Source: Chryseobacterium daecheongense
GTDB taxonomy: Bacteria > Bacteroidota > Bacteroidia > Flavobacteriales > Weeksellaceae
NCBI RefSeq assembly: GCF_003729955.1
Contig: NZ_RJTX01000002.1
Location: 372,001-436,000 of the forward strand
Direction: 5' to 3'
Length of the DNA stretch: 64,000 nucleotides
In this document: in pieces, positions 18,298 to 27,576 of the stretch
Position numbering within the stretch: the stretch's first letter is position 1
Layout of the letters: every line of letters starts with the position of its first letter
Program-made: the position numbers and the translations under genes
The notes under the pieces: model-generated
What the model was told of the DNA's origin: nothing
Databases searched by the model: none
The model's input: only the letters and a program-made list of their open reading frames with translations

Positions 18298-19890
18298 ATG
18301 CTTTTTCTACATCATATATCCTTTGGGTTTCCCGCGGGAAATCTGCTTTTTAATTCTATAAATTTAACGATACCACCTCATACCAAATCTGCTTTGGTCG
18401 GAAGTAACGGCATGGGAAAATCTACCTTACTGAAATTGATTGCCGGCGAAATTGAACCTTTGGAAGGAAATATCAATATTCAAGGGGATCTGTTGTATGT
18501 TCCGCAAATGTTCGGGAATTTTAATCACCTGACCGTTGCCGAATGCCTTACAATCGATAAAAAATTAGACGCCCTTCAAAAAATTACCAGTGGGGAAGTG
18601 GATGACATCTATTTTGAAACGTTGAATGACGACTGGGACATCGAAGAACGCTGTCAGAACGCCTTACAATACTGGAAACTTGAGAATGAAGACTTGTATC
18701 AAAAACTGGGAAGTTTGAGCGGTGGTCAAAAAACAAAAGTTTTTCTGGCAGGAATTCAGATCAACCAACCGGATATTATCTTACTGGATGAGCCCACGAA
18801 TCATCTGGATCTGAAAGGACGGAACCTGCTTTATGATTTTATAGAGAAAACAAGTTCTACTGTTTTAATGGTAAGTCATGACCGTAGTTTGCTGAATCTG
18901 ACGGATACTATTTTCGAACTGAGCAACCAAGGGATTTCCATATACGGCGGGAATTATGATTTTTATGCCGAACAGAAAGCCATTGAAAATGAGGCGCTGC
19001 AAAACGATATTCATTCCAAGGAACGGGCGCTGAAAAAGGCCAAAGAAAAGGAACGTGAAACACTGGAAAGAAAACAAAAGCTCGATGCAAGAGGAAAAGG
19101 AAAACAGGAGAAGTCAGGCGTGGCGAGAATCATGATGAACACGCTCCGGAATAATGCAGAGAAAAATACTTCCAGATTAAAAAGCATTCATGCCGAAAAA
19201 ATCAACGATATTTCCGGGGATTTGCGGGAATTGCGTTCGTCTGTAAGGAATTCTGACCAGATGAAAGTTAATTTTAATGATTCGAATCTGCATTCCGGAA
19301 AAATTCTGGTTTCTGCGGAGGAGATTAATTTTAAATATGGGGAAGAAAATCTCTGGAAAGAGAATCTCAGTCTTGAAATCCGAAGTGGTGACAGAATTTG
19401 CATCAAAGGTTCTAACGGCTCCGGAAAAACAACATTGATTAAATTGCTATTGGGAGATTTGGAACCATCTGCAGGGAAAATTACCAAAGCAGATTTTCAA
19501 ACGATTTATGTTGACCAGGAATATTCTTTAATAGATGGAAATTCTACTGTATATGAGTTTGTCCAACAGTTCAATGGCAACGCCCTACAGGAATCTGAAG
19601 TGAAAACCCTATTATCCAGATTTTTATTCGGAAAAGAAACGTGGGACAAAAAATGTGATGTTCTGAGTGGCGGAGAACGTCTTCGCATCCTTCTGTGCGG
19701 ACTTTCCATCAGTAATAAAGCTCCGGATATGATCATCCTCGATGAACCGACGAATAATTTAGATCTTCAAAATGTAGAGATCCTTACAAATTCTATCAAA
19801 GATTATCATGGGACTTTGCTGATGATTTCGCATGATGAGGTTTTTGTGGGGGAGATTGGGGCTGTGGGTGAGGTTTTGTTGGAATTTTAA
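18298..19890 (+). CDS. ABC-F family ATPase
   Basis: 530 residues with two ATP-binding cassettes and no membrane segments. Domain 1: GSNGMGKSTLLK, signature LSGGQKTK, DEPTNHLD. A basic helical linker rich in Lys and Glu (about residues 235-300) joins the halves. Domain 2: GSNGSGKTTLIK, LSGGERLR, DEPTNNLD. ABC-F proteins act on the ribosome as translation factors, or in some subfamilies protect it from antibiotics; subfamily cannot be set by eye. It is monocistronic with a long leader, and its hairpin terminator also serves the AbiC-like gene. Confidence 0.93.
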   Translation: MLFLHHISFGFPAGNLLFNSINLTIPPHTKSALVGSNGMGKSTLLKLIAGEIEPLEGNINIQGDLLYVPQMFGNFNHLTVAECLTIDKKLDALQKITSGEVDDIYFETLNDDWDIEERCQNALQYWKLENEDLYQKLGSLSGGQKTKVFLAGIQINQPDIILLDEPTNHLDLKGRNLLYDFIEKTSSTVLMVSHDRSLLNLTDTIFELSNQGISIYGGNYDFYAEQKAIENEALQNDIHSKERALKKAKEKERETLERKQKLDARGKGKQEKSGVARIMMNTLRNNAEKNTSRLKSIHAEKINDISGDLRELRSSVRNSDQMKVNFNDSNLHSGKILVSAEEINFKYGEENLWKENLSLEIRSGDRICIKGSNGSGKTTLIKLLLGDLEPSAGKITKADFQTIYVDQEYSLIDGNSTVYEFVQQFNGNALQESEVKTLLSRFLFGKETWDKKCDVLSGGERLRILLCGLSISNKAPDMIILDEPTNNLDLQNVEILTNSIKDYHGTLLMISHDEVFVGEIGAVGEVLLEF

Positions 19891-19914
19891 TTATTATTTG
19901 TCACCGTAAAATTT

Positions 19915-19956
19915 AAAAACGAATGATAAATTATTCAATTTTGTCATTCGTTTTTT
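19915..19956. terminator. Bidirectional terminator
   Basis: AAAAACGAATGA (19915-19926) pairs with TCATTCGTTTTT (19944-19955) around a 17-base loop, with A and T runs for both directions. It lies between the ABC-F gene and the convergent AbiC-like gene. Confidence 0.75.
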
Positions 19957-19987
19957 AATATAATTAGTATTTTAATTAGAAATTTTA

Positions 19988-21046
19988 TTAACCGTCAGAT
20001 TCATATAAATAATCATTTAATTTATTAGGTATTGTTAAAAATTTTGGATTATTTATTCTTATATCTTCTTTTATCTTGATGAAAAAATTCTCATCGAAAA
20101 ATAATTTGCTAGATAAGTTATGAATCATTCTATAATCACTGAAGAATTTATTGTCTTCCCATGTTTTTCCATATCCCGAAACCCAATTATAGAATAACAT
20201 AACTTGTTCAAAATTGCTGAGTTGAGCTCTGAGTAATTGTAAATATTTTCTTTTATTTGTATAATCAATAATCTTATTATCATAGTTAACAACGAATTTA
20301 ACTGTGTGATACAAATGCCTGTAGTAATGTCCTAGATTATTTTCATGTCCTTCAAATAATGGAAATGTAGATTTAATAGTAATACCATCAATTTCAGATG
20401 GTAGTTTGGTTTTAACTGTTCTATCTATAAATTCAGTTTTATGTATATTTTTAATTGCTAAAAGTTCATTAAAAAATTTATCCTCTTTTTCTAAACCGTT
20501 GAAAAATGTTTTATATGCTTCATCAAAAGCTACTTCTTTATCAGAATTAATTTTTAGAATGGTTTTATAAGCAATTTCTAATTCATTTGAGAAATAAATA
20601 AATACATCTCTTCCCTTTATTTCGCTGTAAGATTTAGTCCAATTAATATGTACTCCAGCTGAAGTCCTATTTGAAACTAAAGTGGTTTGTTCGATTTGAA
20701 TTTCATTTACATTTTCTTTATGTAATCTTAGCATTTCATAAAAATGAGATTCAAATTGTTGAACTTTAAATTGATTAGTAATTTGCTTATTAGCAACAAA
20801 TTGAATGTAGAACGCTAAAAAGGTTATAAAAGCTGCGCTTAAACCTATTATAGGATTCATAATTCCTCCAAAATAGTCACCAAATTCATTAGCGTCTAAA
20901 ATCCTCTTGTTTGATATTAAATAATTTTTATAATCTATTGAGCATTCTGTATTTATGAAGTAACTAGTTAAATAAAAGCTACAAGCAAATAGTAAAAGAA
21001 TGCTAATAATTGCGAGAATAGTTGTAATTGTCTTATCGAATTTCAT
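19988..21046 (-). CDS. PutAbiC-like phage abortive infection protein
   Basis: 352 residues. Two membrane segments lie at about residues 9-30 and 65-88; between and after them is GDYFGGIMNPIIGLSAAFITF followed by QFESHFYEMLRLHKENV, the recognisable N-terminal pattern of the putative phage abortive infection family (PutAbiC). The rest is helical with a hydrophobic pattern but no catalytic motif. Members are linked to phage resistance, but the mechanism is not established. Composition is extreme: bases 20041-20100 have only 12 G+C of 60. The gene is monocistronic between ABC-F and purA, which suggests acquisition as a single defence gene. Confidence 0.75.
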   Translation of the reverse strand: MKFDKTITTILAIISILLLFACSFYLTSYFINTECSIDYKNYLISNKRILDANEFGDYFGGIMNPIIGLSAAFITFLAFYIQFVANKQITNQFKVQQFESHFYEMLRLHKENVNEIQIEQTTLVSNRTSAGVHINWTKSYSEIKGRDVFIYFSNELEIAYKTILKINSDKEVAFDEAYKTFFNGLEKEDKFFNELLAIKNIHKTEFIDRTVKTKLPSEIDGITIKSTFPLFEGHENNLGHYYRHLYHTVKFVVNYDNKIIDYTNKRKYLQLLRAQLSNFEQVMLFYNWVSGYGKTWEDNKFFSDYRMIHNLSSKLFFDENFFIKIKEDIRINNPKFLTIPNKLNDYLYESDG

Positions 21047-21152
21047 GGATGTTAATTGTTTTAATTCTAAATATATATAATAATATTATTAATAAAAAAA
21101 GGGAAACCGTAACCATTTCCATACACACCCAAAAAATAAAATTCCTCACAAA

Positions 21153-21184
21153 TTTGCTCACCCAATTTTTTAAAAGTAATTTTG
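21153..21184 (+). promoter_or_regulatory. Promoter of purA
   Basis: TTTG at 21153-21156, 20-base spacer, TAATTTTG at 21177-21184, 26 bases before the ATG at 21211. A full -33/-7 pair. Confidence 0.75.
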
Positions 21185-21210
21185 CACGAATCTAAAAACA
21201 AAAGTAAAAT

Positions 21211-22497
21211 ATGTCAACTTACGTAGTTGTAGGTCTTCAGTATGGAGATGAAGGTAAAGGAAAAATCACGGATGTTTTATCGGCAAAATCGGATTATGTT
21301 GTACGTTTCCAAGGGGGAGACAATGCAGGTCATACCGTTTATGTAGGTGAAGAAAAATTTGTGTTGCACCTTCTTCCATCGGGAGTTCTTCAGTGCAAAG
21401 GGAAATGTATCATTGCGAACGGAGTAGTGGTCAATCCTAAATCTTTTATTAAGGAGGTTAATCAAATTGAAAGCAAAGGCTTAAGAACAGACCACATTTT
21501 TATCAGCAGAAGAGCGCATGTCATCATGCCTTACCACATTTTGCTGGATACGTACCGTGAAGAAGAGCACGGAGGAACACAAATCGGAACTACCAAAAAA
21601 GGAATCGGACCTTGCTATGAAGACAAAATTGCAAGAGTGGGGATCAGAATGGTAGACCTTTTAAATCCTGAAATTTTAAGAGAGAAAATTGAGAAAAACT
21701 TAAAAGTTAAGAACTCTCTGTTTGAAAAATATTATGGAAAGCCAACTTTAGACGTTGAAGAAATTTACAATGAATTTTTAGAGATCGGGAAACAGCTTCA
21801 GGACAGAATCGTTGATACAGAACTGGAATTGAACGAGGCGATCCACGAAGGAAAAAATGTTTTATTCGAAGGAGCTCAGGCGTTGATGTTAGACATCGAT
21901 TTCGGAACATATCCTTACGTAACTTCATCTTCTCCGTCTACAGGAGGAGTTTGTACAGGAGCAGGAGTTCCGCCGACATCTCTTCAAAACCTAATCGGTG
22001 TTGCGAAAGCATACTGTACGAGAGTTGGAAACGGACCTTTCCCATCTGAACTTGATAATGAATTAGGCGAGAAGATCAGACAGATCGGTCATGAATTCGG
22101 AGCAACAACAGGAAGACCAAGAAGAACAGGTTGGTTAGACCTTGTTTCTTTGAAGCATGCTTGTATGATCAACGGAATTAATAATCTTGTCATTACAAAA
22201 TTAGACGTTCTTACAGGAATTGATACCTTAAAGATCGCTACGAAATACAAAACGGAAGACGGAAAGATCATCGATTATTTCACATCTTCAACAACCAAGC
22301 TTTACGATTACGAAGCGATCTATGAAGAGCTTCCGGGTTGGACAGAAGACATCACAAAAGCAAGAAGCTATGATGAACTTCCTGCCAACGCTCAGAAATA
22401 CATCGAATTTATTGAGCAGTACTTAGGAATCAATGTTTACCTTGTTTCTGTAGGACCTGAAAGAAGCCAGAACATCATTAGAAAAGAATTATTCTAA
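21211..22497 (+). CDS. purA: Adenylosuccinate synthetase
   Basis: 428 residues. GLQYGDEGKGK at residues 8-18 holds the IMP/GTP-binding loop and catalytic Asp; QGGDNAGHT follows at about 34, GTTKKGIGPCYEDK near 130, and TTGRPRRTGWLD near 300. The length fits the family. It joins IMP and aspartate using GTP, the first step from IMP to AMP. It is monocistronic, with a strong promoter and a clear terminator. Together with hpt and adk, several purine genes lie within 5 kb but in separate units. Confidence 0.97.
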   Translation: MSTYVVVGLQYGDEGKGKITDVLSAKSDYVVRFQGGDNAGHTVYVGEEKFVLHLLPSGVLQCKGKCIIANGVVVNPKSFIKEVNQIESKGLRTDHIFISRRAHVIMPYHILLDTYREEEHGGTQIGTTKKGIGPCYEDKIARVGIRMVDLLNPEILREKIEKNLKVKNSLFEKYYGKPTLDVEEIYNEFLEIGKQLQDRIVDTELELNEAIHEGKNVLFEGAQALMLDIDFGTYPYVTSSSPSTGGVCTGAGVPPTSLQNLIGVAKAYCTRVGNGPFPSELDNELGEKIRQIGHEFGATTGRPRRTGWLDLVSLKHACMINGINNLVITKLDVLTGIDTLKIATKYKTEDGKIIDYFTSSTTKLYDYEAIYEELPGWTEDITKARSYDELPANAQKYIEFIEQYLGINVYLVSVGPERSQNIIRKELF

Positions 22498-22507
22498 GAT
22501 AAAAAAG

Positions 22508-22533
22508 AAAATCCTGCGAAAGCAGGATTTTTT
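22508..22533 (+). terminator. Terminator of purA
   Basis: AAAATCCTGC (22508-22517), GAAA tetraloop, GCAGGATTTT (22522-22531), then T run. It can also work for the convergent gene ending at 22535. Confidence 0.9.
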
Positions 22534-22534
22534 A

Positions 22535-23083
22535 TTAGGTCTCGTTGTTGGAAACAGTGCCTGAAGAAGAAAGTGAAATTTTTCTTACGTTAACGGGTTG
22601 GTTGATATAGTTCGGTCTTCTGGCGGTATAAAGCCGTTTTTTTTCAATTCTGGTAATGCAGACTTGATCACTTTGATTTCCTCCCAATACATGGAAGCAG
22701 GTGGAATCTTCACCCACATACAAGCCGACATGTCCGCCGCCGTTTCGGATGAAAACCAATACATCGCCTAACATGGGAGTAGGAGTGTGTTTCCCGAAAT
22801 TTCCCCAGTTCAAGGCCCATAAAGGATCTTTAACGATCTGTTTGGAGCTTCTTTTAGCCACTACCGCCATAAAAAGTCCGCACCAGGGAATGGAATCGGC
22901 ATTATAGAATTTCTTAACGCCATTGAACATCGGGTCTTGTCCCACTTCCTGTGCCCAGGATAAAATAGTAGCATTGTTGGCGGTGCCGGGAACTTCCGTA
23001 GTGCCATAAAGGTTTAATGCTTGTTTGATCATGATAGGCCCGTTCTCTTTCACAAGCCATTCATATTGTTTTGAAAGTGCCAT
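22535..23083 (-). CDS. TIGR02594-type cell wall hydrolase (CHAP/NlpC-like)
   Basis: 182 residues from ATG 23083 (MALSKQYEW); a longer frame to 23185 would overlap the muramidase gene and is rejected. The family layout is WLVKENGPIMIKQALNLYGTTEVPG, then a likely catalytic Cys in SIPWCGLFMAVV, His in GGGHVGLYVG, and a third polar residue in LGGNQSDQV. Such proteins are cysteine peptidases or amidases acting on peptidoglycan stem peptides. There is no signal peptide, so export would need lysis or a dedicated system. It is the last gene of a four-gene minus-strand cluster, 13 bases after the muramidase. Confidence 0.85.
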   Translation of the reverse strand: MALSKQYEWLVKENGPIMIKQALNLYGTTEVPGTANNATILSWAQEVGQDPMFNGVKKFYNADSIPWCGLFMAVVAKRSSKQIVKDPLWALNWGNFGKHTPTPMLGDVLVFIRNGGGHVGLYVGEDSTCFHVLGGNQSDQVCITRIEKKRLYTARRPNYINQPVNVRKISLSSSGTVSNNET

Positions 23084-23096
23084 GGTTACAAGTGTT

Positions 23097-23933
23097 TTAG
23101 TTTTTGGAATATTTAGCGTATGCTTTTGCAAGCTTTTCGTCATACTTATTGAGCTTGTAGCCGCCACCATTATATCCTTTGGCAAAATTCGCCCAGTTTT
23201 TATTTTGCAGATGAATTAAAAGCCCGTTCTTTTCAAGGAATTTTCCGAATGCTTTCAAATGTTCCCCTTCATTGATCTCCATTTTGGAAACAAATTCATT
23301 CACATCGAAATATCCAAGGTTTTTAGCATGGAATCCCATAATCTGGAATGATCCCCACGAAGCGGAAGATAATGCCGCATCTTTAAATTTCGGATCGTTT
23401 CCTAATGAAATGGCTTCATTGAGCCTGTCATACTCTTTTACACCTCCCTGATAGTAAATTTTAGTCCATTTCGGATATAAAACATCTTTATTATTGGCAT
23501 TATAATAAGAGCTTGGATCAATTCCTCTTTTCTTAAGCTCGCTCCAGAAAACATGACCTTCAAACAGGATTTTAGGTTTATTATTGATCAGGAATCCTTT
23601 TCCGCTGCTTTCAATTTCGTTCACAGCTTTTACGGCAGCTAATTCAAGTCCGTATTGATTGGCAAAGCCTATCAAATCACTTTCTTTTAAGAATTTATCA
23701 GTGGAGCTTATGGAGCTTACCGGAGCAGCCGTTTTTTCAAGAAGCATTGTCCAGGTTTTTACGCCAACAATTCCATCCACTACCAAAAAGTTTTTCTTTT
23801 GGAAATCCTTTACAGCAGCATCTACCTCCAAAGTAAAAGAGTCAGAGATCTTAATATTATATCCTAGTTTATACAGAAGTTCACAAAGGGTGAGAACTTC
23901 CGGGGATTTTGTATAATATTTTAAAAGTTTCAT
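23097..23933 (-). CDS. N-acetylmuramidase with peptidoglycan-binding domain
   Basis: 278 residues. Residues 1-65 look like a peptidoglycan-binding type 1 domain (LCELLYKLGYNIKISD, DAAVKDFQKKN, DGIVGVKTW). Residues ~90-275 match the N-acetylmuramidase family: AVKAVNEIESSGKGFL carries the probable catalytic Glu, followed by ILFEGHVFW, ASWGSFQIMGFHAKNLGY and NWANFAKGYNGGGY. It cleaves glycan strands of murein. No signal peptide is present, as in phage endolysins. With the TIGR02594 protein it gives a two-enzyme wall-lysis pair placed after two large proteins of unknown function. Confidence 0.88.
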   Translation of the reverse strand: MKLLKYYTKSPEVLTLCELLYKLGYNIKISDSFTLEVDAAVKDFQKKNFLVVDGIVGVKTWTMLLEKTAAPVSSISSTDKFLKESDLIGFANQYGLELAAVKAVNEIESSGKGFLINNKPKILFEGHVFWSELKKRGIDPSSYYNANNKDVLYPKWTKIYYQGGVKEYDRLNEAISLGNDPKFKDAALSSASWGSFQIMGFHAKNLGYFDVNEFVSKMEINEGEHLKAFGKFLEKNGLLIHLQNKNWANFAKGYNGGGYKLNKYDEKLAKAYAKYSKN

Positions 23934-24033
23934 GGTTTTAGTTTTTTAGTTAAAGTTTCGGTTACGAACTATTGAGTTTCAGGTTGATATTCTTATTCAA
24001 CATCCAACTCTTTAATCATCAGTATAAATACTC

Positions 24034-25887
24034 CTACTGGTTCATAGGTATTTTAGGCATTCTTTCACAGATCATCCCGATCAGGAAAAAAGACTTGAAT
24101 TTCACTTCCTCTCTCTGAAGTTTATATTCCAGTGTTAATGGATTCGCATTGGTGACACTGAAATTCTGTTGCAGTACAGCATAATCATCAATTCTGAGCT
24201 CAATACTGTAATCTCCGATAGGGATAAACTGATTGATGATTCCTATTTCATTGGATTCGATCTCAAAAATCCTGTTGTTATTCGTTCCTTTGATCGAAAG
24301 AGCACATTTATAAATGGGTTCGTTATTCATTTTATCAAGAACCTTGAACTGAACATTCGCTCCGGTAGGCGGTGGCGGAGTTGTTGGGATCGGAGTGGTT
24401 GGATACTTGGGTCCCCATGTTCCCCAAGGAACTTTTATAGGAGTGGGAGTAGGGGTTACAGGTTGTGGTGCCGGTTGTACCGGACTTGCTCCATGGGTTG
24501 CAGGTATCTTGATTCCGCCCATCATTCCACCCAGATTGATTTTATTGGCAAAAGCAGTGCTGGCTGCGGCTTTCATGGCTTCAGGTGCAGGTTCAGCGGC
24601 TGGTTTTACGGAGAAGTCATTAACGGGAGCCATTTTTACCGTTTCAACGGCAGCTGTTTTCTTAGCCATATAATTAAGCTGATCGGATTTAATGGTCTTC
24701 ACATTGGTAATGGCTTTCAAAAACTTTTGATTGTTATTTTTATTCACAAAAACCTGTTGCTTCATCACCAGCGGACCGAAATATACCAGCTGATTCGGAT
24801 TGCTTATCGCTTCACTATTGACAGCCGGATTCAAAATGATCTTAAGGTTTTTCATCAGCATCATTGTTTTAGGGAATGCCGGAAGCTTGAAATCATTGGA
24901 AATGGTTTGTCCGTCTGATATTTTTTTAGGCTCATTCCATTCAAATAAGGAAGAAAGCATAAAGTTTTTATTAAACCAGCTTCTTTTTAAATGCACGAAA
25001 GAGTATTCAAGTTCCACCGCTTCAATCATGCTTTCGTCATAATCGATGGAGAGAATTTCAGAAGGCAGGTTTTCCGTAGCATTCTTAGCTTCAGAGTGTA
25101 ATCCTTCCAACTCGGATTTTTCAATTCTCATGCTGTTCCATCCTGATTCGTTTTCCATAAAATCGTACGGAATGAAATTAATATCATGGATCGATGCGTT
25201 ATTGATTACATCGGTTTTTTCTGCGGCTTCAAAAGTATTTTTGGCATTTTGAGCCATGGCTACATAAAGATCTGCTTCCGTTGCTTTGTTGATCTTGGCA
25301 AGCTCTTTTTCAATGATATCTTTATAGCCTTTTACTTTCCATTCGGAAAAGGTAAGCTCTTTTATATTGTTAAGGTGGATCAGTTGATCGTTCCAGTTGT
25401 TTTTTTCTTCATCTGTGTCCAATCCGTCAAACAATTCCAGATGGGTAGTAATATTGTTGACTGCCGTTTCATGATTGGTTCGATACTTTTTATAAGCTTT
25501 AAATTCTTTAGTATCGTTGTTTTTTGCATCAAAAAGGATCGTACTTTTAGTTTCTAATACTTTATCCAGGTGTTCTTCAATATTTTTTAGATTATTTTTT
25601 TCAAGAATATCTCTATAAATATCAAACAGGGAATTGTTGGGATTCAGGTCCCAGAAATTGGAAGAAATAGGTACAGAATTAAGCTCGTAAGCCATATTCT
25701 GTTTTTTAATAATGGAGAGAGCTTTTTTTTGCTCATCATTAAGCAGGCTTTGAGGTTTCAGTAATTCAAGTTCTTCATTTTCATAGATTCTCAAAGAAGG
25801 GCAGATCATCGGTAAATCGTTTTCCATAGAGCTTTGAGACATATAAATGTTTTTCAGCTTTTGGTAAACGGCAATAAAATATTTCAT
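24034..25887 (-). CDS. Unrecognised protein with WFN/ISDG domain, Pro-rich linker and C-terminal beta-sandwich
   Basis: 617 residues, no signal peptide. Residues ~50-230 are helical and charged. A central block has HLKRSWFN (Trp 304) and KKISDG (Ser-Asp-Gly at 324-326), then a strand-rich stretch (MMLMKNLKIILNP). The same elements occur in the next upstream gene, so the two share a domain. A low-complexity linker of Pro, Thr and Ala spans about 450-515. The last ~90 residues (FKVLDKMNNEPIYKCALSIKG... GDYSIELRID) resemble a carboxypeptidase-regulatory or PEGA-like beta-sandwich. Function is unknown. It is the second gene of the cluster ending in two cell wall hydrolases. Confidence 0.6.
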   Translation of the reverse strand: MKYFIAVYQKLKNIYMSQSSMENDLPMICPSLRIYENEELELLKPQSLLNDEQKKALSIIKKQNMAYELNSVPISSNFWDLNPNNSLFDIYRDILEKNNLKNIEEHLDKVLETKSTILFDAKNNDTKEFKAYKKYRTNHETAVNNITTHLELFDGLDTDEEKNNWNDQLIHLNNIKELTFSEWKVKGYKDIIEKELAKINKATEADLYVAMAQNAKNTFEAAEKTDVINNASIHDINFIPYDFMENESGWNSMRIEKSELEGLHSEAKNATENLPSEILSIDYDESMIEAVELEYSFVHLKRSWFNKNFMLSSLFEWNEPKKISDGQTISNDFKLPAFPKTMMLMKNLKIILNPAVNSEAISNPNQLVYFGPLVMKQQVFVNKNNNQKFLKAITNVKTIKSDQLNYMAKKTAAVETVKMAPVNDFSVKPAAEPAPEAMKAAASTAFANKINLGGMMGGIKIPATHGASPVQPAPQPVTPTPTPIKVPWGTWGPKYPTTPIPTTPPPPTGANVQFKVLDKMNNEPIYKCALSIKGTNNNRIFEIESNEIGIINQFIPIGDYSIELRIDDYAVLQQNFSVTNANPLTLEYKLQREEVKFKSFFLIGMICERMPKIPMNQ

Positions 25888-25965
25888 GGCTATTAGTTTA
25901 GGTATTAGTTTTTGGAAATAACCGACAGGAAAAGCTCCTGCCGGTTACTCTTTATAGAGAAGATA

Positions 25966-27576
25966 TTATGATTTTCCGTCTGTCCATTTCTTGATCTCCG
26001 GATTTGGATTTGGAGATTTTGGAACTACATGGCATTTGTAACCGATGATGTAGATTCCATCAGAAGTTAACTTTTTACCATTCCATTTTGCATTGGATTT
26101 TACATCCTGGTTGTCATAGCTGTAGCTGCCTCCGAATACGAAAGGCCCGATTCCCACAGCTGCTCCTGAGGTCACTGAATTTTTAACATCCGTGAAGGCA
26201 GTGCTGTTATTGGTAAAATCCAAAGAAACATCTTTTGCGATGATCAGTTCCGTAATGATAGAAGGCATTAATCCTTTTCCTTTACCGTCACTGATCATAT
26301 CTCCGTTTAGTGTTTGCGGAGACTGCTCATGTAATTTCCAGTATTTGGATTCTACGAACTGTTGGTTGAACCAGCCTCTTTCCACTCTTACTTTTCCTAA
26401 TTTGAAAGAAATCTTCATATTAGTATAGTCTGTGTTGATCTTAGTTTTTTCATGTTTTCCACCAGCTTTGGCTCCGATGGAGAAAATACCCATGCTGAAT
26501 CCTGCAGCAGCTCCCCAGTTATGAACTGTTTTGGAATAGTCGTAATTAGACTCTCCTTCAGTAATGGTAATGGTCGGCCATCCTTTAGATTCTTTCAAGG
26601 CATTAGCTGCAACAGGAATAGAAGGAGAATAGTTGGTGTAATCCAATACTCTTGTTCTTTGGCTGTTTCTGAACTCAGATTGAATTCTTTTCTTGATGAC
26701 AAGCATATGCTTTTCTTCAATTTCGCTCAGATAATTCTGGATTCTTTCTACAGCTTCCTTATATCCTAAAGACTGCCATGCTTTTAAAGCCGCATCTTCA
26801 CGTTTTTTCATGTTTTTACCGTCGATGGAAAGCTTAGCCATGGCTTCAGCATCTCCATTGTCAGCAGCAGTTCTGATTTCGTTGTTGGCATCTACCACAT
26901 CATAGTATTTCATTTGATACTCGATGTATTTAGCATAAGTAGGAGATACGAAAGTATGGAAGATTTCCGGCTTATTCATATCGTCTACCGGTGCATTTTC
27001 ATCAAAATCCGGATTTTTTACTTTTTTAATTTTGAATAATTTATCTCTTAAAGAGTCCAGTTTCTTTTCAACCTTTTCATCAAACTGAGTATCAACAACT
27101 ACAGACCATTGTAAAAGATCTTCATATACTTTAGAAACTCTTTTCTGAGAGTCATTCATGATGCTCATGATCGTCATTGATCTTCCATTTCCGTCCGGTG
27201 TAAGAGGTGGCAATTGAGAAGGAATAACATCTACCATTGCAGCAAACTGCTCCATTTGAAGGTACTTTCTGAATTTGCTGTTAGATAAAGCATTTTGGTA
27301 TGCTTCCATATCCACTTTAGGATTTCCGTTAGCGTCAAGAATGGGTTTTCCTGTTCCATCTAACATTGGTTTTGGAGAAGGTGCGTCTCCGAAAAGCCCG
27401 TTAAGTGCATAGTCAAAAGTGTCTTCAGAAAGAGTAACCCCTACCGGATCAAATGCAATGAAATCATCTGGTCCTAAAGAATCAGGATTTCCTCCGTTGG
27501 TTACAGTGTCATAAACTTGCTTTAATAGCATACTCATTAATGAGTTGGATTTTGCTTCTTGTGTTAAAGTTGGCAT
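25966..27576 (-). CDS. Unrecognised protein with WFN/ISDG domain and glycine-rich hydrophobic segments
   Basis: 536 residues, no signal peptide. Residues 1-330 are mostly helical with coiled-coil character. From about 350 it turns strand-rich: GAAAGFSMGIFSIGAKAGG, then KVRVERGWFN (Trp 402) and GDMISDG (429-431), then SGAAVGIGPFVFGGSYSY and a short C-terminal strand domain. The two glycine-rich amphipathic runs around the WFN/ISDG block look like segments that could enter a membrane or fibre, but this is inference. It is the first gene of the four-gene unit, with a TACATTTG box 75 bases upstream. The other WFN/ISDG protein is next to it, 78 bases on. Confidence 0.6.
   Translation of the reverse strand: MPTLTQEAKSNSLMSMLLKQVYDTVTNGGNPDSLGPDDFIAFDPVGVTLSEDTFDYALNGLFGDAPSPKPMLDGTGKPILDANGNPKVDMEAYQNALSNSKFRKYLQMEQFAAMVDVIPSQLPPLTPDGNGRSMTIMSIMNDSQKRVSKVYEDLLQWSVVVDTQFDEKVEKKLDSLRDKLFKIKKVKNPDFDENAPVDDMNKPEIFHTFVSPTYAKYIEYQMKYYDVVDANNEIRTAADNGDAEAMAKLSIDGKNMKKREDAALKAWQSLGYKEAVERIQNYLSEIEEKHMLVIKKRIQSEFRNSQRTRVLDYTNYSPSIPVAANALKESKGWPTITITEGESNYDYSKTVHNWGAAAGFSMGIFSIGAKAGGKHEKTKINTDYTNMKISFKLGKVRVERGWFNQQFVESKYWKLHEQSPQTLNGDMISDGKGKGLMPSIITELIIAKDVSLDFTNNSTAFTDVKNSVTSGAAVGIGPFVFGGSYSYDNQDVKSNAKWNGKKLTSDGIYIIGYKCHVVPKSPNPNPEIKKWTDGKS

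Noticed and set aside
24169..24918. 249-codon plus-strand open frame
   Set aside because: It is antisense to the 617-residue protein, rich in Arg, Cys and Ser runs from the Pro/Thr linker, and has no family features.
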